64,000 bases of DNA, taken from NCBI RefSeq assembly GCF_004027225.2, contig NC_044301.2:17691255-17755254 (forward strand), given 5' to 3'. Numbering within the stretch: position 1 is the stretch's first letter; each line of letters starts with the position of its first letter. Origin of the DNA: Strigops habroptila (taxonomy: Eukaryota; Chordata; Aves; Psittaciformes; Psittacidae). The notes under the pieces were generated by a model. The model worked only from the letters and a program-made list of their open reading frames with translations, searched no databases and was not told the origin of the DNA. Shown here in pieces: positions 32,332-44,495 of the stretch. The translations under genes and the position numbers were made by a program.

Positions 32332-35114
32332 TTACAGGGATGGCGATTCTACCGCTGCCCTGGGCAGCCTGTTCCAAAACCTGATCACCCACTCGGTGAA
32401 GAAATTTTTCCTAATATCCAATATCCCCTGGCACAGCTTGAGGCCATTACCTCTTGTCCTGTCACTTGTTACTTGGGGGAAAATACCGACCCCCACTTCA
32501 CTACAATCTCCTTTCAGGTAGAGGCAGAGAGTGATAAGGTTCCCCCTGAGCCTTCTCTTCTCCAGACTAAACCACCCCAATTCCCTCAGCTGTTCCTCAT
32601 CACACTTGTGCTCCAGAACCTTCACCAGCTTCTTTGCCCTTTTCTGGACCAACTCCAGCACCTCAATATCTCTCTTGTAGTGAGGGGCCCAGAACTGAAA
32701 ACAGTACTCGAGGTGTGGCCTCACCAGTGCCGAGTAGAGGGGGATTATCACTTCCCTGGCCCTGCTGGCCATGCTATTTCTGATACAGGCCAGGATGCTG
32801 TTGGCCTTCTTGGCTGCCTGGGCACACTGCTGGCTCATGTTCAGCTCCGTCAATCAGCACCCCCAGGTCCTTTTCCACCAAGCAGCTTTCCAGACACTCT
32901 TACCCAAGCCTGTAGCGTTGCAGGGGGTTGTTGTGGTCCAGGTGCAGGACCTGGCACTTTGCCTTGTTGAACCTCATACCATTGACCACAGCCCATCGAT
33001 CCAGCCTGTCCAGATCCCTCTGCAGAGCCTTCCTATCCTCCAGCAGATCAACACTACCACCCAACTTGGTGTTGTCCACAAATTTACTGAGGGTGCACTT
33101 AATCCCCTCATCCAGATCATCAGTGAAGATATTAAACAAGACTGGCCCTAATACTGAGCCCTGAGGGCCACCACTAGTGACCAGTCGCCAACTAGATGTG
33201 ACACCATTTACCACCACTCTTTGGGCTCTGCCATCCAGCCAGTTTTTAACCCAGCGAAGAATACACCTATCCAGGTCATGAGCAGCAAGTTTCTCCAGGA
33301 GAAGGCTGTGGGAGACAGTATCAAATGCTTTACTTAAGTCCAAATAGACAATGTCTACAGCCTTGCCCTCATCATCAAGTTGGGTCACCTTGTCAAGAAG
33401 GAGATCAGGTTGGTCAAGCAGCACCTGCCCTACATGAACCCATGCTGACTGGGCCTGATCCCCCCATTTTCTCACACGTGCTTTGTGATCTCACTTAAGA
33501 TGACCTACTCCATGACCTTCCCCAGCACTGAGGTCAGGCTGACAGGCCTGTTGTTTCCAGGGTCTTCCTTTCTGCCCTTTTCATAGAGAGGTGTCACATT
33601 GGCCAACCTTCAATCCTCTGGGACCTGCTCACTAGACCAGGACTGCTGATAAATGATGGAGACTGACTTAGCAAACTCCTCTGCCAGCTCCTTCAGCACT
33701 CTTGGGTGTAACCCATCCGGCCCCATAGACTTGTGTACGTCTAGGTGGAGCAGGAGGTCTCTAACCATTTCCTCCTGGTTTATGGGGACTTCAGTCAGCT
33801 CCTTATCTCTGCCATCCAGCTCAGGGGACTGAGTACCCTGAGGATGGCTGGTGTGACTATTAAAGACTGAGGCAAAGGCAGCATTAAGTACCTCAGCCTT
33901 TTCCTCATCCTCAGTCACTAGGTTTCCCCCAGTATCCAGTAGAGGATGGAGGTTCTCCTTGGCCCTCCTTTTATTGCTAATATATATTTGTAAAAATATT
34001 TTTTATTCTCTTTTATGGCAGTGGCCAGATTTAGTTCCAGCTGTGCCTTTGCCTTTCTAGCTTTCTCCCTGCATAACCTAACAACATCCTTGTACTGCTC
34101 ATGGGGTGACGGTCCCTTCTTCCACAGGTGATAGATTCTCTTTTTTTTTTTCCTGAGTTCCAGCAATATCTCCCTGTTGAGCCAGGCTGGTCTTCTTCAT
34201 GGCCAGTTTGATTTTCAGCACATGGGGGACTGCCTGCTCCTGCGCCTTGAGGATTACATTCTTGAAGAGTGTCCAGCCTTCCTTGACCCCTTTGTCCTTC
34301 AGTAATGTTTCCCAAGGAATTCTTCCAACCAGCGTCCTAAACAGGCCAAAGTCAGCCCTCTGGAAGTCTAAGGTGGAGGCTTTACTGACCTTCTTCCTGA
34401 CTTCTCCAAGTCGCTTTGCCCAAGACGTCCTCCAACCATCACATCACCCACCAGTCCTTCTCTGTTTGTGAACAGCCAATCTAGCCAGGCGTCTCCCCTA
34501 GATGGCTCACTCGCCAGCTGGGTTAGGAAGTTATCTTCCACACCCTCCAAGAACTTCCTGGATTGTTTTCTCTGTGCTGTATTGTACTGCCAGTAGACAT
34601 CTGGTAGGTTGAAGTCCCCCATGAGAACAAGGGCAAGCGATCGTGAAACTTCTCCCAGTTGTTTGAAGAATGCTTCATCCGTAGCTTCATCCTGGCTGGG
34701 TGGTCTATAACAGACTCCTACCAGGATATCAGCTTGGTTGGCCTTCCCCCTGATCATCACCCACAAACATTCAACCTTCTCACTCACAACATTGAGTTCA
34801 AGGCAGTCGATGTACTCCCTGACATACAACGCAACCCCACCACCTCTTTTTCCTTGCCTATCCCTTCTGAAGAGCCTGTAGCTATCCATTGCAGCACCCC
34901 AATCATGTGAATCATTCCACCACGTTTCTGTGATGGCGATTATGTCATGATTTCCCTGCTGCACAATGGCTTCCAGCTCCTCCTGTTTGTTGTCCATGCT
35001 GCAGGCATTGGCATAGATGCATTTAAGTTGCCCTGTGGATCTGGACTCCAACAGTGGCATGCCACCCCTCAGCTCATTTCTGGCGAGCCTGGTTTTATCC
35101 CCTTCCCCCTTCAA
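32332..35114 (-). pseudogene. CR1 ORF2 (endonuclease and reverse transcriptase)
   Basis: Endonuclease at 34368-35114: CIYANACSMDNKQEELE, HDIIAITETWWND (catalytic E), VLMGDFNLPDVYW and WLDWLFTNREGLVGDV. RT in further frames: KSMGPDGLHPRVLKELA (33610-33918), [14 protein letters not shown] and [19 protein letters not shown] sequence ([10 protein letters not shown]) at 32900-33475, with the FADDTKL catalytic box mutated to FVDNTKL, and the C-terminus at 32332-32853. Four or more frameshifts. Confidence 0.88.
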
Positions 35115-35121
35115 ACCTAGT

Positions 35122-36210
35122 TTAAAGCCCTCTCTCTATGAGCCTTGCTAGCTCCTGGGCTAGGATCCTTTTCCCCCTTTGGGACAGTTGTACCCCATCT
35201 GCCACCAGCAGGCCTGGTGCCGTGTAGACTGACCCAAGGTCAAAACCCCTCAAATTCTGATGGTGACACCAGTCATGGAGCCAGGAATTAATTAACATGT
35301 TTTTTCTGACGCTTCCATTGTCATTGTTTGCAAGTGGAAGGAGAGACGAGAAGACTACTTGGGCTCCCGAACCCTTAACCAGTCGCCCCAAGGCCCTGAA
35401 GTCCTTCTTGAGTCCCCTCAGGCTTCTTGTTGAAGAGATTTCCTCATTGCCCACCTGGAAGACTAGTAAAGGACAGTAGTTACTGGGCCGTACCAGACAA
35501 GAGAGTTTTCTGGTAACGTCCCTTTACTCTGGCCCCAGGGAGACAGCAGACTTCCCTGTGAGTCGGGCCCTCTGTTTCTCTCAGGGTGGAATCACCAATC
35601 ACAACCACTCTTCTTTTTTTCCTAGTAGAGTTGGATGTGATGCAAAGCATTCTCTGACCCTCCTGTGGCGACTCTTCTAACCTGATGATCCCTTATCTAC
35701 TTCATCATCTTCCTCATTTTCCTGATCCTCAAGTACCAGGGCCTCAAATCTGTTATAGAGGGGTACTTGGGAAGGTGACATGAGCTGGGGGGTAATATGC
35801 TGTCTATTCTGAGGAGTAACCTTTTTCCAACCTCCCCTGTCTCCTAGGTCCCCCCTATCTGCCTGATGGCAAGAAGGTAGGGGATCCTTAATTTCTTTTG
35901 TTTTGTGTGGCTGGCTTGCTTCTCTCAGGGATGGTAGAGTGCAGCTCCACAAGTCAATCTCCTCCTCAGAGTCCCTTATACTCCTTAGCCATTCCACCTC
36001 TTCCTGTAGCTCTGCCACCATGCAGAGCAAATCATCAACCTGGTGACACCTTACACAGCCACCAGCTAACTTCATCAACAAGCTCTGGAACTCACTACAG
36101 CCAGACACCTGGACGGCTACATGTTTTTGAGGGACTTCTGTCTGGGTCGCCATGTCCTTTCTGGCCAGCAGAGAGAACTTTATCTTGTTTGCTTTCTGTG
36201 GAGAGGATGC
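35122..36210 (-). pseudogene. CR1 ORF1 (nucleic-acid-binding / esterase-like)
   Basis: First part open to 35677, starting near MASSPQKANKIKF (about 36210), with a CxxC region (GGCVRCHQVDDLLCMV), a coiled coil (AELQEEVEWLRSI) and the conserved LYNRFEAL. Second part at 35122-35454 has the SGNH-esterase-like region (SGAQVVFSSLLP ... LLVADGVQLSQRGKRIL). A frame break near 35500-35680 separates them. Known CR1 ORF1 proteins share this layout. Confidence 0.8.
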
Positions 36211-36461
36211 CATCCTTGAGCACCTTCTCAATGACCACTGGCTGAGCTTACTTAAGCTTGCCGAGCTTTTGGGCTCTTCCCACTTGTCCTGCCTGCATGA
36301 ACTGAACTGCCGCACCACACTCCAAGTTGCTCACGCTCCCAGGGGGAGTGTTTTATCTGTTCACGGGGTGGCAGCTGTCCCTCCTGGCATCAGCTGCTCG
36401 CATCACCAGAGCTGCTGGGTCCTGGGCAAGTCCTGGTAAGGACTTGTGGCTCTCCACAGGT

Positions 36462-37398
36462 TAGGCCACCTGTGATCTGCCAGGTGCATCAGTGGCCCAG
36501 ACCAATTGATTTACTGCATTGAGCACTTCCTTAGAGATAGCCGCTGTTTCTTGTTCTCCCTCTTTGTTCGCCTGTGACATAAATACTTGTGCCTTCAGGG
36601 ATTTATCTTCTGGAATATGTATCTGAATATCTCCTTTATCAAAACTTATTTGTGTATTCAGTTTGTTTAACCAGTCTCTCCCCAACAAGGGCATCGGACA
36701 CTCTGGGATATATAGAAATTTATGAGTAAAAACTCTTTTGCCAATTCCACAACTAAGAGGTCAGAAGAAAGGCCATACTTCTCTTTTCCCAATCACTCCG
36801 ATCACAGGCATTGTTTGCTTGCTTAATTCCCCTTTTTGTGTATTTAAAACTGAGTATGTATCTCCTGTATCCACTAAAAATTTAATTTGTTCTCACCCCC
36901 TGAGGGTAACCAGGGATTCGGTTGGGTATTTCTCTAAATTCTCTAATTTCACCATTGCTATGTCCACAACCCTTGACTTTTATTAAGAATATTTCTACCT
37001 CCTGGGCAAGTAGGGGGTGTTGGGCATTTCCCATTAGTTGGGCGACAAGGGGGTTTTATCTCTGTTCGCCTCAGTCCCTTAGTATCAATTTTACTAGAAA
37101 TATTGATGGGACTGTACTTTCTCCCATGATTAATCAACCCCTGGGTAACTCCCCTCCCACATCCATACTTTCTTTTCTGTCTTTCGATCAGGTGATAGCA
37201 GTCCTTCCAGGGGAGCAAAGGCCCTTTTGCTTTGGGATGTTGCTTGTATCTTTCCCTGCAATTGGATCCCCACAGCTTTCAGAGAGTTGGGAAGACCCCA
37301 AATGAGGGGAGTCATACATTCAGGATTGACTGGTATCATCATCGGGGACTCCTATTTAAGTCTAAGCTCCCGATCGTACATCTTTTGCAGATATTGGG
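36462..37398 (-). pseudogene. Class I provirus D: protease and gag end
   Basis: Open stretch 36461-36694 reads MPLLGRDWLNKLNTQI, the protease C-terminal motif. Farther right, in another frame, FLVDTGDTYSVLNT near 36850-36890 is the DTG active site. 36958-37342 has basic, Cys-containing pieces in the position of nucleocapsid, but I cannot show a clean CCHC box. The element ends at the LTR at 37399. Confidence 0.72.
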
Positions 37399-38024
37399 TG
37401 TCCTGGGTTCAGCTGTAGCAGTTATTTTTCTCCTTCTTAGTAGCTGCTGCAGTGCTGTGTTTTCGACTTTAGTCTGAGAACAATACTGATAACACACCAG
37501 TGGTTTTAGTTGTTGCTAAGTAATGTTTACTCTCATCAAGGACTTTTCAGTCTCATGCTCTGCCAGTGAGGAGGGGGCACAAGAAGCTGGGAGGAAGCAG
37601 ACAGGACACCTGACCCAAACTGGCCAAAGGGTTATTCCATCCCATGGCACATCATGCCCAGTATATAAACTGGGGGGAGTTACCCGGAAGGCCCAGATCA
37701 CTGTTCGGGTCAGGCTGAGTATCGGTTGGCAGGTGCTGAGCAATTGTATTGGGCATCACTTGTGTTTATTGTTTGCTTTTCCTTTCCCCCTTTCAGTTTT
37801 ATATTCTCTCTCCTTGTTATTTCCCTTATCATTATTATTATTGGTGATAGCAGTAGTGGTTTTGTATTATACCTTAGTTACTGGACTGTTCTTATCTTAA
37901 CCCATGGGATTTACATTCTTTCCATTCTCCTCCCTATCCCTCCAGGAGCTGGGGGGGAAGAAGCGGGGGGAGTGAGTGAGCGGCTGCGTGGTTCTGAGTT
38001 ACCAGCTGGGCCTAAACCATGACA
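37399..38024 (+). mobile_element. ERV-L LTR, long form (626 bp)
   Basis: TGTCCTGGGTTCAGCTGTAG to CTAAACCATGACA, with a TATATAAAC box near 37662 and the extra block CACTTGTGTTTATTGTTTGC... that defines the long subfamily (also 11845-12470). No internal ERV-L sequence adjoins it. Flanks ttggg and ataat do not match, so flanking DNA has changed since insertion. Confidence 0.85.
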
Positions 38025-38376
38025 ATAATACATGGACATTTTAGTCATTGCTGAGCAGTGCTTACACAGATACAATGCCTTTCCTGCTTCTCACACCACC
38101 CCACTGGTGAGTAGGCTGGGGGTGTACAAGAAGTTGGGAGGGGACACAGCTGGGACAGCTGACATCAACTGACCTGGCTTTTATTTCCCTCTCTGTTATT
38201 TTCCTTTTCATTACCATTTATTATTATTTCAATTATTAAATGGTTTTTATCTGAACCCACAAGTTTTCTCATGTTTACCCTTCTGATTCTCTCCCCCTAT
38301 CCTTCTGGTGGGGGGTGGTGTGTGTGCGAGTGGTTATGTGGTGCTTAGTTGCTGGCTGGGGTTAAACCACTACAAC
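38025..38376 (+). mobile_element. Old ERV-L LTR fragment
   Basis: AATAATACATGGACATTTTAG, TTGCTGAGCAGTG, AAGAAGTTGGGAGGGGACAC, the ATT repeat, and GGCTGGGGTTAAACCAC follow the older LTR subfamily seen at 735-1285. The first roughly 110 bp are missing. Confidence 0.75.
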
Positions 38377-38984
38377 CATCAACCATGCAGTATTACTGGG
38401 GCAGCCTTTGGGCTTTGTGCTGTGCTGCAAGACACAGCCAATACCGTCCACTAAAACGGATACCCAGAACAAAATGCCAACTTCAAAAGAACACGTGCAT
38501 GGTGATGTAGTGATCCTAACTTCTAGATAACTGTACATCAAGAAGTTAAGAGATCCACACAACAATTAACGTAAGCCAAGGCCTGCATTGTGTGCACGTA
38601 TCCTTTAGCCACAGGATAAACTTAGCCAGTTTATTGTAACAGAGGAGCCTGCAGGCAGCTCCCACCTGGTACCAGTGATTTCACGCCCTGCATTTCCTTG
38701 CCTTGATCTAAAATGAAAGCATTGAGTTCTCATGTAAGCATAAGAGCTCAAATGATCAAAATGGGGTAACCCTTTCTACAGACAGGGTTTGCATGGTGTG
38801 CTGCACCCTGATCAGATGTCCATTCAATACTGCACAACTCTGGGTTCCCAGCATCTGAAGCAATGTAACATCTATATTATCCTCTCCTTTATAGTGTTAG
38901 CTCTAAGAAATAGCATTTTAAATGATACATTATAGAGTCTAAACACCTTTCTTAACGGGATCATCATGAACCAGCACCTCCTGG

Positions 38985-39290
38985 TGCAAAACACCCTCCT
39001 CCCTCTCTACTCCCCAATCCCTCTTCCCCACCCTTCCCCCTTTCCCCCTCCCCCCTTCCTCACACCCCCCCCTCTCTACTTTCCCCTCTTCCCTTTCCCT
39101 TTAACCTCATGCCCCTGTGCCGCCTCCTTCTCCCCCCTCCCCATACCTCCCTCTCACTTCCTGTCCCCTTCACAACTCCCCATTTTTCCCATCTCACTCT
39201 CACCCCTTCCCTCCTCCTCTCCCTACCCCCTCCTTCCTTCCCTCTACCACCCCTCCCCCACCCCCCCTCTCCCCTCCCATGGTAGGTGTT
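38985..39290 (+). repeat. Polypyrimidine tract, about 300 bp
   Basis: Almost pure C/T on the + strand (CCCTTCCCCCTTTCCCCC and similar). Any long frame through it is a composition artefact. 38377-38984 and 39291-40060 show no recognised feature apart from an A17 run near 39615. Confidence 0.85.
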
Positions 39291-40089
39291 TTACCTTTAC
39301 AATTTCTTCTCTAGACTAATGTCTTTTTACAAAAGACAAAAAGTTGCAGGGAAAGCAAATAAAATTCTGCAAGTCACAAATTTTTTGCTTTTTCATATTT
39401 TTTTATAACATCCTGCCTCCCCCCTTCCCAACTATGTGGCTCTCACTTCTCAGGACATGTCTGTCACAGTAATGAGGCATTGAGGCATGCTGCTATCTAT
39501 CTTAAACCTCTTATGGGAAAGCTCCTGCAGCAGTCAGGAACTATGCAAGGTTTGGAGCTCCCCCTCCCCACACATCTCTAACCTTTGGAGCCTAACACTA
39601 GTAAGAGGCAGAACAAAAAAAAAAAAAAAGCACAGAGAAGTATGGGAGTATCCCACTAAAACGGCTTAGTTCACCTATGACAAAACAGTATATTACTGTG
39701 GCCACAAGGTTGCCCTCTCTTCACCTCTCAGCACTTCGCAGCCTAAGCAGAAACACTGACAATTATCAAGACTAGGTAAAACCCACGTGTGTGCAATATG
39801 GTCCCTGTTGCAGGCAGGCCAGCATTTACTTTTCTCAGCTGATTAAGCAGCTACCTGAGCACCCTCAGCATTGCAGGAGTCAGGCAGCCAGGACGGGGCA
39901 GGAAGTATCAGATTCATCACTGCTCACTATGCCTCCCCGAATTACAAGAGAATTATAGAGAAGATTTTACAAGCCACACTAGAAAGGAGAGGGAATGGAA
40001 AGTACCATGAACCACCTCGCTGAACTTGTCCCCTTCCTCAAGGCTGCTGTCAGGTTGCTGCTATTCCTCACTCTCTGGTGTCCTTACTA

Positions 40090-41230
40090 AGGGATGAGGA
40101 AGATCTCCGTACACCCGCAAAGACGCGGCCCCACCGCTACAACAGGGGCGAGAGGAGAGATTCTTCTCCCCGATTCCCCCGGCCGGAATGGCGGAGGAGG
40201 CTGTCTCTGGTGAATGCCTGGAGACAGTAGTCTTTCCTAGTTTGGAGAAAGAAGGGGATAGCCCTATCCAGTACATAAAAGCTATGCTCAACCCCACGGC
40301 TTTCCCTGCGTTGGGTGGTGCCGATTTCCTTTTCATAGGTTGTGTATTTTCTCTTCCTTCCTGTGCAACAGCTATTGGACAGAGAAGAAATTAAGAGTAA
40401 AAGAATTAAAAAAACAAAAAAACCCAAAACAGGTAGAGAAGGAAAGAAAGTGGGACGAGAAAAAGCTAAGGGGTACAAGAAAAATTCAGTGTTCTTACAG
40501 TAACAATAGAAGAAGAAACAGAAGTGAGGACTTAGAAAGAGGAATGTAGATTAAAGCGGCGGAAGAGGAAGAGAGGCCTAAGATTCACTGCATCGCGGCG
40601 TCTGGGAAGTCACAACTGGTGGATCCGCCCCCTTGAGGGAGGGAGACAGGCAGGCAGGCCGGCTGGCTGGCTAGCCAGCCAGGGCCGTAGGAACAGATAT
40701 CTCTCCTCCCCCCCCTTCTTTCTTTTTTTGTTGCTTGTTCGATTCGCATTTGGGGGTCAGTGCGTAAGGTGGGAGGGACCTAGGCTAAAGCGACGCCCGA
40801 GCAGCCCAGCGGGAGCCTAGAGACAGGCCTAGGCTACAGCTTCAAAATTAGGATGTCCCGACATGAAGGTGAGAGACCCAAGGCTGCGGAAGGGGGGGAG
40901 GGGGGAGAGATGTCCTTGAGCCCTGTACGGTATTAGGGCCTCGCATGGCGCCGTGTGAGGTGGGTCAACATGGCGGCAGCACCACCGTCGCTGTGAGTGG
41001 GTCGCGGAAAGTAGCTAAGGTGGGAGGAGGAAGGCGGCAGCCAGGCCTCGCAGGAAGTGTGTGGGAGGTGGTGGCCATTTCCGTTACGAATAGGCCCTGA
41101 GCCCCTTTTTTGCCGTTACTATGCATGCATGCTAGGCCTGTGCTCGCTAATGTTGAAGGGCCTGCTGCGGCTTGAAGTGCGTCTGGTCTCTGTCGCCCCT
41201 TACTAGCCTGCGACTTAGACCTTGTTTTGC
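40090..41230 (+). promoter_or_regulatory. KCMF1: CpG-island promoter of KCMF1
   Basis: CpG-rich patches at about 40090-40200 and 40555-41110 stand out from AT-rich surroundings. GC boxes (CCGCCCCC near 40626), the 20-bp palindrome at 40663-40682 and a YY1-like AACATGGCGGC at 40967-40977 fit a housekeeping CpG-island promoter without a TATA box. Transcription start is probably between about 40555 and 40800; I cannot fix it from sequence alone. YY1 sites just downstream of the start are common in such promoters. Confidence 0.7.
40853..40868 (+). CDS. KCMF1: KCMF1 first coding exon (MSRHE-) with splice donor
   Basis: ATGTCCCGACATGAAG is followed by GTGAGAG, a consensus splice donor at 40869. 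It encodes MSRHE plus the first base of a Gly-compatible codon. Vertebrate KCMF1, a RING-type E3 ubiquitin ligase with ZZ and C2H2 zinc fingers acting in the cytoplasm, begins MSRHEG before its ZZ domain. The tiny coding part at the end of a CpG-rich 5' UTR fits a first coding exon. I did not find exon 2 (the ZZ domain) in the remaining 23 kb, so intron 1 should extend beyond the window. The call rests on six residues plus context. Confidence 0.68.
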
Positions 41231-42051
41231 CCCGGACAAGGAGTGTGTCCGAGGCAGATAACAGCTTTGGTATAATGGGGGGGGGAGAGAGGGATGTGTG
41301 TGACAGGTGTAGAAGGAATTAGTGCACGTAATTGGTTGTGATGTTGAGATTGGGAGGGAGTTTATGCAGTCTTCATGGCCTTGTTCAGGTGTAGTTTGTA
41401 TTTTGATAGCTTGAGAAGTAATCTATTCTTTTTTAGTTTTGTATTTTAAAAGGGGAAACATACCAATGTAGTAGCAGTTTTTGTAGAGAGATCATACAAT
41501 TATTTTGTGTGTTTGTCCTTGTTCTTATGGTATTGTGGTAAGTGAAGTGGATAGTTAAGGATTTAATAAGAAAAAGTGAGAAGAACAGAGAGAAAAATGA
41601 AAGAAGGGAATTAATGTAGAGGGACCTTGTGTGATATTTGTAAAGATGCTTGCTTGGTTTTCTTTCTCTTCTTACCAGTAGTTGTTCTAGTATAAAATAT
41701 TCTGCAGAAGTTCAGCCTTGTATCTTGAAAGGATAATTTTTTGCTTTGTTAGGAACTACATTTAGCACCTGTCTCCATATACAATTTTGATTCTGCTACA
41801 GCTGTGAGAATATTTTTTAAAGGAATGGAGATATCTCTATTTAGTCTTAATGTTTTTAAAGTAATGTGATGGAAGACTTCAGTGTTTGGGAGTACTGACT
41901 TCTAGATGGAGGGTTGGTAGCTCGATGTTGAACTAGACTATGATGGCTGTTCAGTGTATAGGTATAGTATTTTGTGCGTGTGCTTGCCTGTTAAAGACCA
42001 GTCTTGCCTGAATCTACTAACCAAATCCTCTTGTTTCTTTTCTGATTAGGC

Positions 42052-42236
42052 TTGCCATTTGGTTTTTTTGGGTTTTTTTTTTTGTTTGTTTTTGTTGTGG
42101 TTTTTATTTTTTGTGTGTGTGTGTTTGGGTTGTGTTTTTTGTCATGTGTGTTTTTGGTTTTTTTTGTTTTTTTTATGGGGATTTTTGGTGGTTTGTTTTT
42201 TTTGTTGTTGTGGTTTTTTTTTTTTTTGTGGTAAGG
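42052..42236 (+). repeat. G/T-rich low-complexity tract
   Basis: T runs broken by G, GG and TGTG. Frames through it (Phe/Val/Cys-rich on +, Lys/Asn-rich on -) are artefacts. 41230-42051 is intron with nothing recognised. Confidence 0.85.
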
Positions 42237-42513
42237 GGTGTTTTGTTTGTTTGCTTTTCCCCAAAGAGGGTGGGTGGGGTTCTTGGATGCAGACAATAAG
42301 GCAAATGTGAGCAACAGTGAGTAAAATAAGGGTTAATAAAAAGTTCTTGTTTGTGGTTTTGTTGGAAGTACTCTAAACTGCTGTGGTATATATCCATAGT
42401 ATGTGATACTAAGCAGGGTAGTAGGATACAGACTTGTTAAATTGCACCGGTTAAAGCTACAAAAGTGGTATGATGTTGTTCAGTGTTGTGATGTTTTAAT
42501 AAAGGAGAATAAT

Positions 42514-44495
42514 GATCATAGAATCATAGAATGGTTAGGGTTGGAAGGGACCTTAAAGATCATCTAGTTCCAACACACCTGCCATGGGCAGGGACACCTT
42601 CCACTAGAGCAGGTTGCTCCAAGCCCTGTCCAACCTGGCCTTGAACACTGCCAGGGATGGGGCAGCCACAGCTTCTCTGGGCAACCTGTGCCAGTGTCTC
42701 ACCACCCTCACAGGGAAGAACTTCTGCCTAATGTCCAATCTAAATCTACCCTCTTTCAGTTTAAAGCCATTCCCCCTTGTCCAGTTACTACATGTCTTTG
42801 TAAAAAGTCTCTCTTCCAATTTCCTGTAGGCCCCCTTTAAGTATTGGAAGACTGTTATAAGGTCTCCCCGAGCCTTCTTCAGGTTGAACAAGCCCAGCTC
42901 TCTCAGCCTGTCTTCATAGGAGAGGTGCTCCAGCCTTCTGATCATCCTCGTGGCCCTCCTCTGGACTCGCTCAACAGGTCTATTTCCCTCTTGTGTTGGG
43001 GGCCCCAGAGCTGAACATAGTACTCCAGGTGGGGTCTCATGAGAGTGGAGCAGAGGGGCAGATGGCTCCAACCCAAGTGTAGGACCTTGCACTTGGCCTT
43101 GTTGAACTTCATGAGGTTCGCACAGGCCCACCTCTTGAGCCTGTCCAGGTCCCTCTGGATGGCATCCCTTCCCTCCAGGGTGTCAACTGCACCATACAGC
43201 TTGGTGTCATCTGTGAATTTGTTGAAGGTGCACTCAATCCCACTGTCCATGTCGACAACAAAGATGTTAAACAGTGCCAGTCCCAATACCACTCATTGCT
43301 GGTCTCCACTCGGACATTGAGCTGTTGACCACAACACTCTCAGTGTGACCATCCAGCCAATTCCTCATCCACAGAGTGGTCTATCCATCAAATCTGTGCC
43401 TCTCCAATTTAGAGAAAAGGATGTCATGCACAATGGTGTCAAATGCCTTGCACAAGTCTAGGTAGATGATGCCAGTTGCTCTTCCCTTATCCACCAACAC
43501 TGTGGCTCCATTGTAGAAGGCCACCAAATTTGTCAGACACAGGTTTTCTCTTAGTGAAGCCATGATGGCTGTCACCAATCACCCCCTTACTGTCCATGTG
43601 CCTTAGCATAGTTTCCAGGAGGATCTGCTCCATGATCTTGCTGGGGCACTGAGGTGAGACTGACCAACCTGTAGTTCCCTGGGTCTTCCTTTTTTCCCTT
43701 TTTAAAAATGGGAGTTATATTTTTCCCTTTCCAGTCAGCAGGAACTTTACTGGACTGCCATGACTTCTCAAATATGATGGATAATGGCTTGGCAACTACA
43801 TCCACCAGTTCCCCCAGGATCTGCGGATGCATCAGGTCCCATGGACTTGTGCAACTTCAGGTTCCTTAGATGGTCTCAAACCTGATCTTTTCCTACAGTG
43901 GGTGGTTCTTTGTTCTCTCAGTCCCTACTGTTGCCTTCTGTGACTTGGGCAGAGTGGCTGGAGCTCTTGCTGGTGAAGACCGAGGCAAAAAAAGTTGTTT
44001 AGTACCTCAGCATTCTTGTCTCAGGTGACCAGGTCTCCTGTTTCCTTGCAGAGGGGGTCCTCATTTTCCCTTGTCTTCCTTTTATCCCCAATATACCTAT
44101 AATGTTTCTTGTTGCCCTTAATGTCCTTGGCCAGATTGAGTTCTGTCAGGGCTTTAGCTTTCCTAACCTGATCCCTGGCTGCTCAGACAATTTCTCTATA
44201 TTCCTCCCAGGCTACCCATCCTTGCTTCCACCCTCTGTAGGCCTCCTTTTTATGATGGAGTTTGTCCAGGAGCTCCTTGTTCATCCACGCAGGACTCCTG
44301 GTGTTCCTGCCCTACTTCTTTGTTGGGATGCATCGCTCCTGAGTTTAGAGGAGGTGATCCTTGAATACTGTCCAACTTTCTTGGCCCCCTCTTCCCTCCA
44401 GGGCTTTATCCCATGGCATTCCTCCAAGCAGATGCCTCAAGAGGCCAAAGTCTGTTCTGAAAGCCAGGGTAGTGAGCTTGGTATGCAACTGTTAT
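42514..44495 (-). mobile_element. CR1 LINE, 5'-truncated (about 2 kb)
   Basis: The 3' end is at the left (ATCATAGAATCATAGAATGG, then GGTTGGAAGGGACC). RT C-terminus at 42604-43131 ([18 protein letters not shown]), then LFNIF and [17 protein letters not shown] at 42942-43292, [11 protein letters not shown] at 43381-43578, and [18 protein letters not shown] at 43587-43832. It stops inside the endonuclease region near 44495, next to an 18-base T run. Frameshifted and inactive; lies in KCMF1 intron 1. Confidence 0.9.

Larger units (their letters stand above)
32212..36461 (-). mobile_element. Nearly full-length CR1 LINE (about 4.25 kb)
   Basis: The 3' end is at the left (CAGAATCATAGAATC, then GGTTGGAAATGATCTTTAAGATC). 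Both ORFs are present, and a GC-rich 5' region lies at the right end (about 36250-36461). It is inserted between protease and RT of class I provirus D. Most CR1 copies are severely 5'-truncated, so a copy with ORF1 is uncommon. Both ORFs carry frameshifts. Confidence 0.9.

Noticed and set aside
38966..39319. Pro/Ser/Leu-rich frames on the + strand
   Set aside because: Composition artefact of the polypyrimidine tract; no start context and no conservation seen.
40061..40336. A divergent - strand gene or upstream coding exon in the CpG patch
   Set aside because: The frame has no recognisable domain and no supporting splice pattern; the patch is kept only as promoter sequence.
42052..42314. Phe/Val/Cys-rich and Lys/Asn-rich frames
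   Set aside because: Both come from the G/T low-complexity tract.
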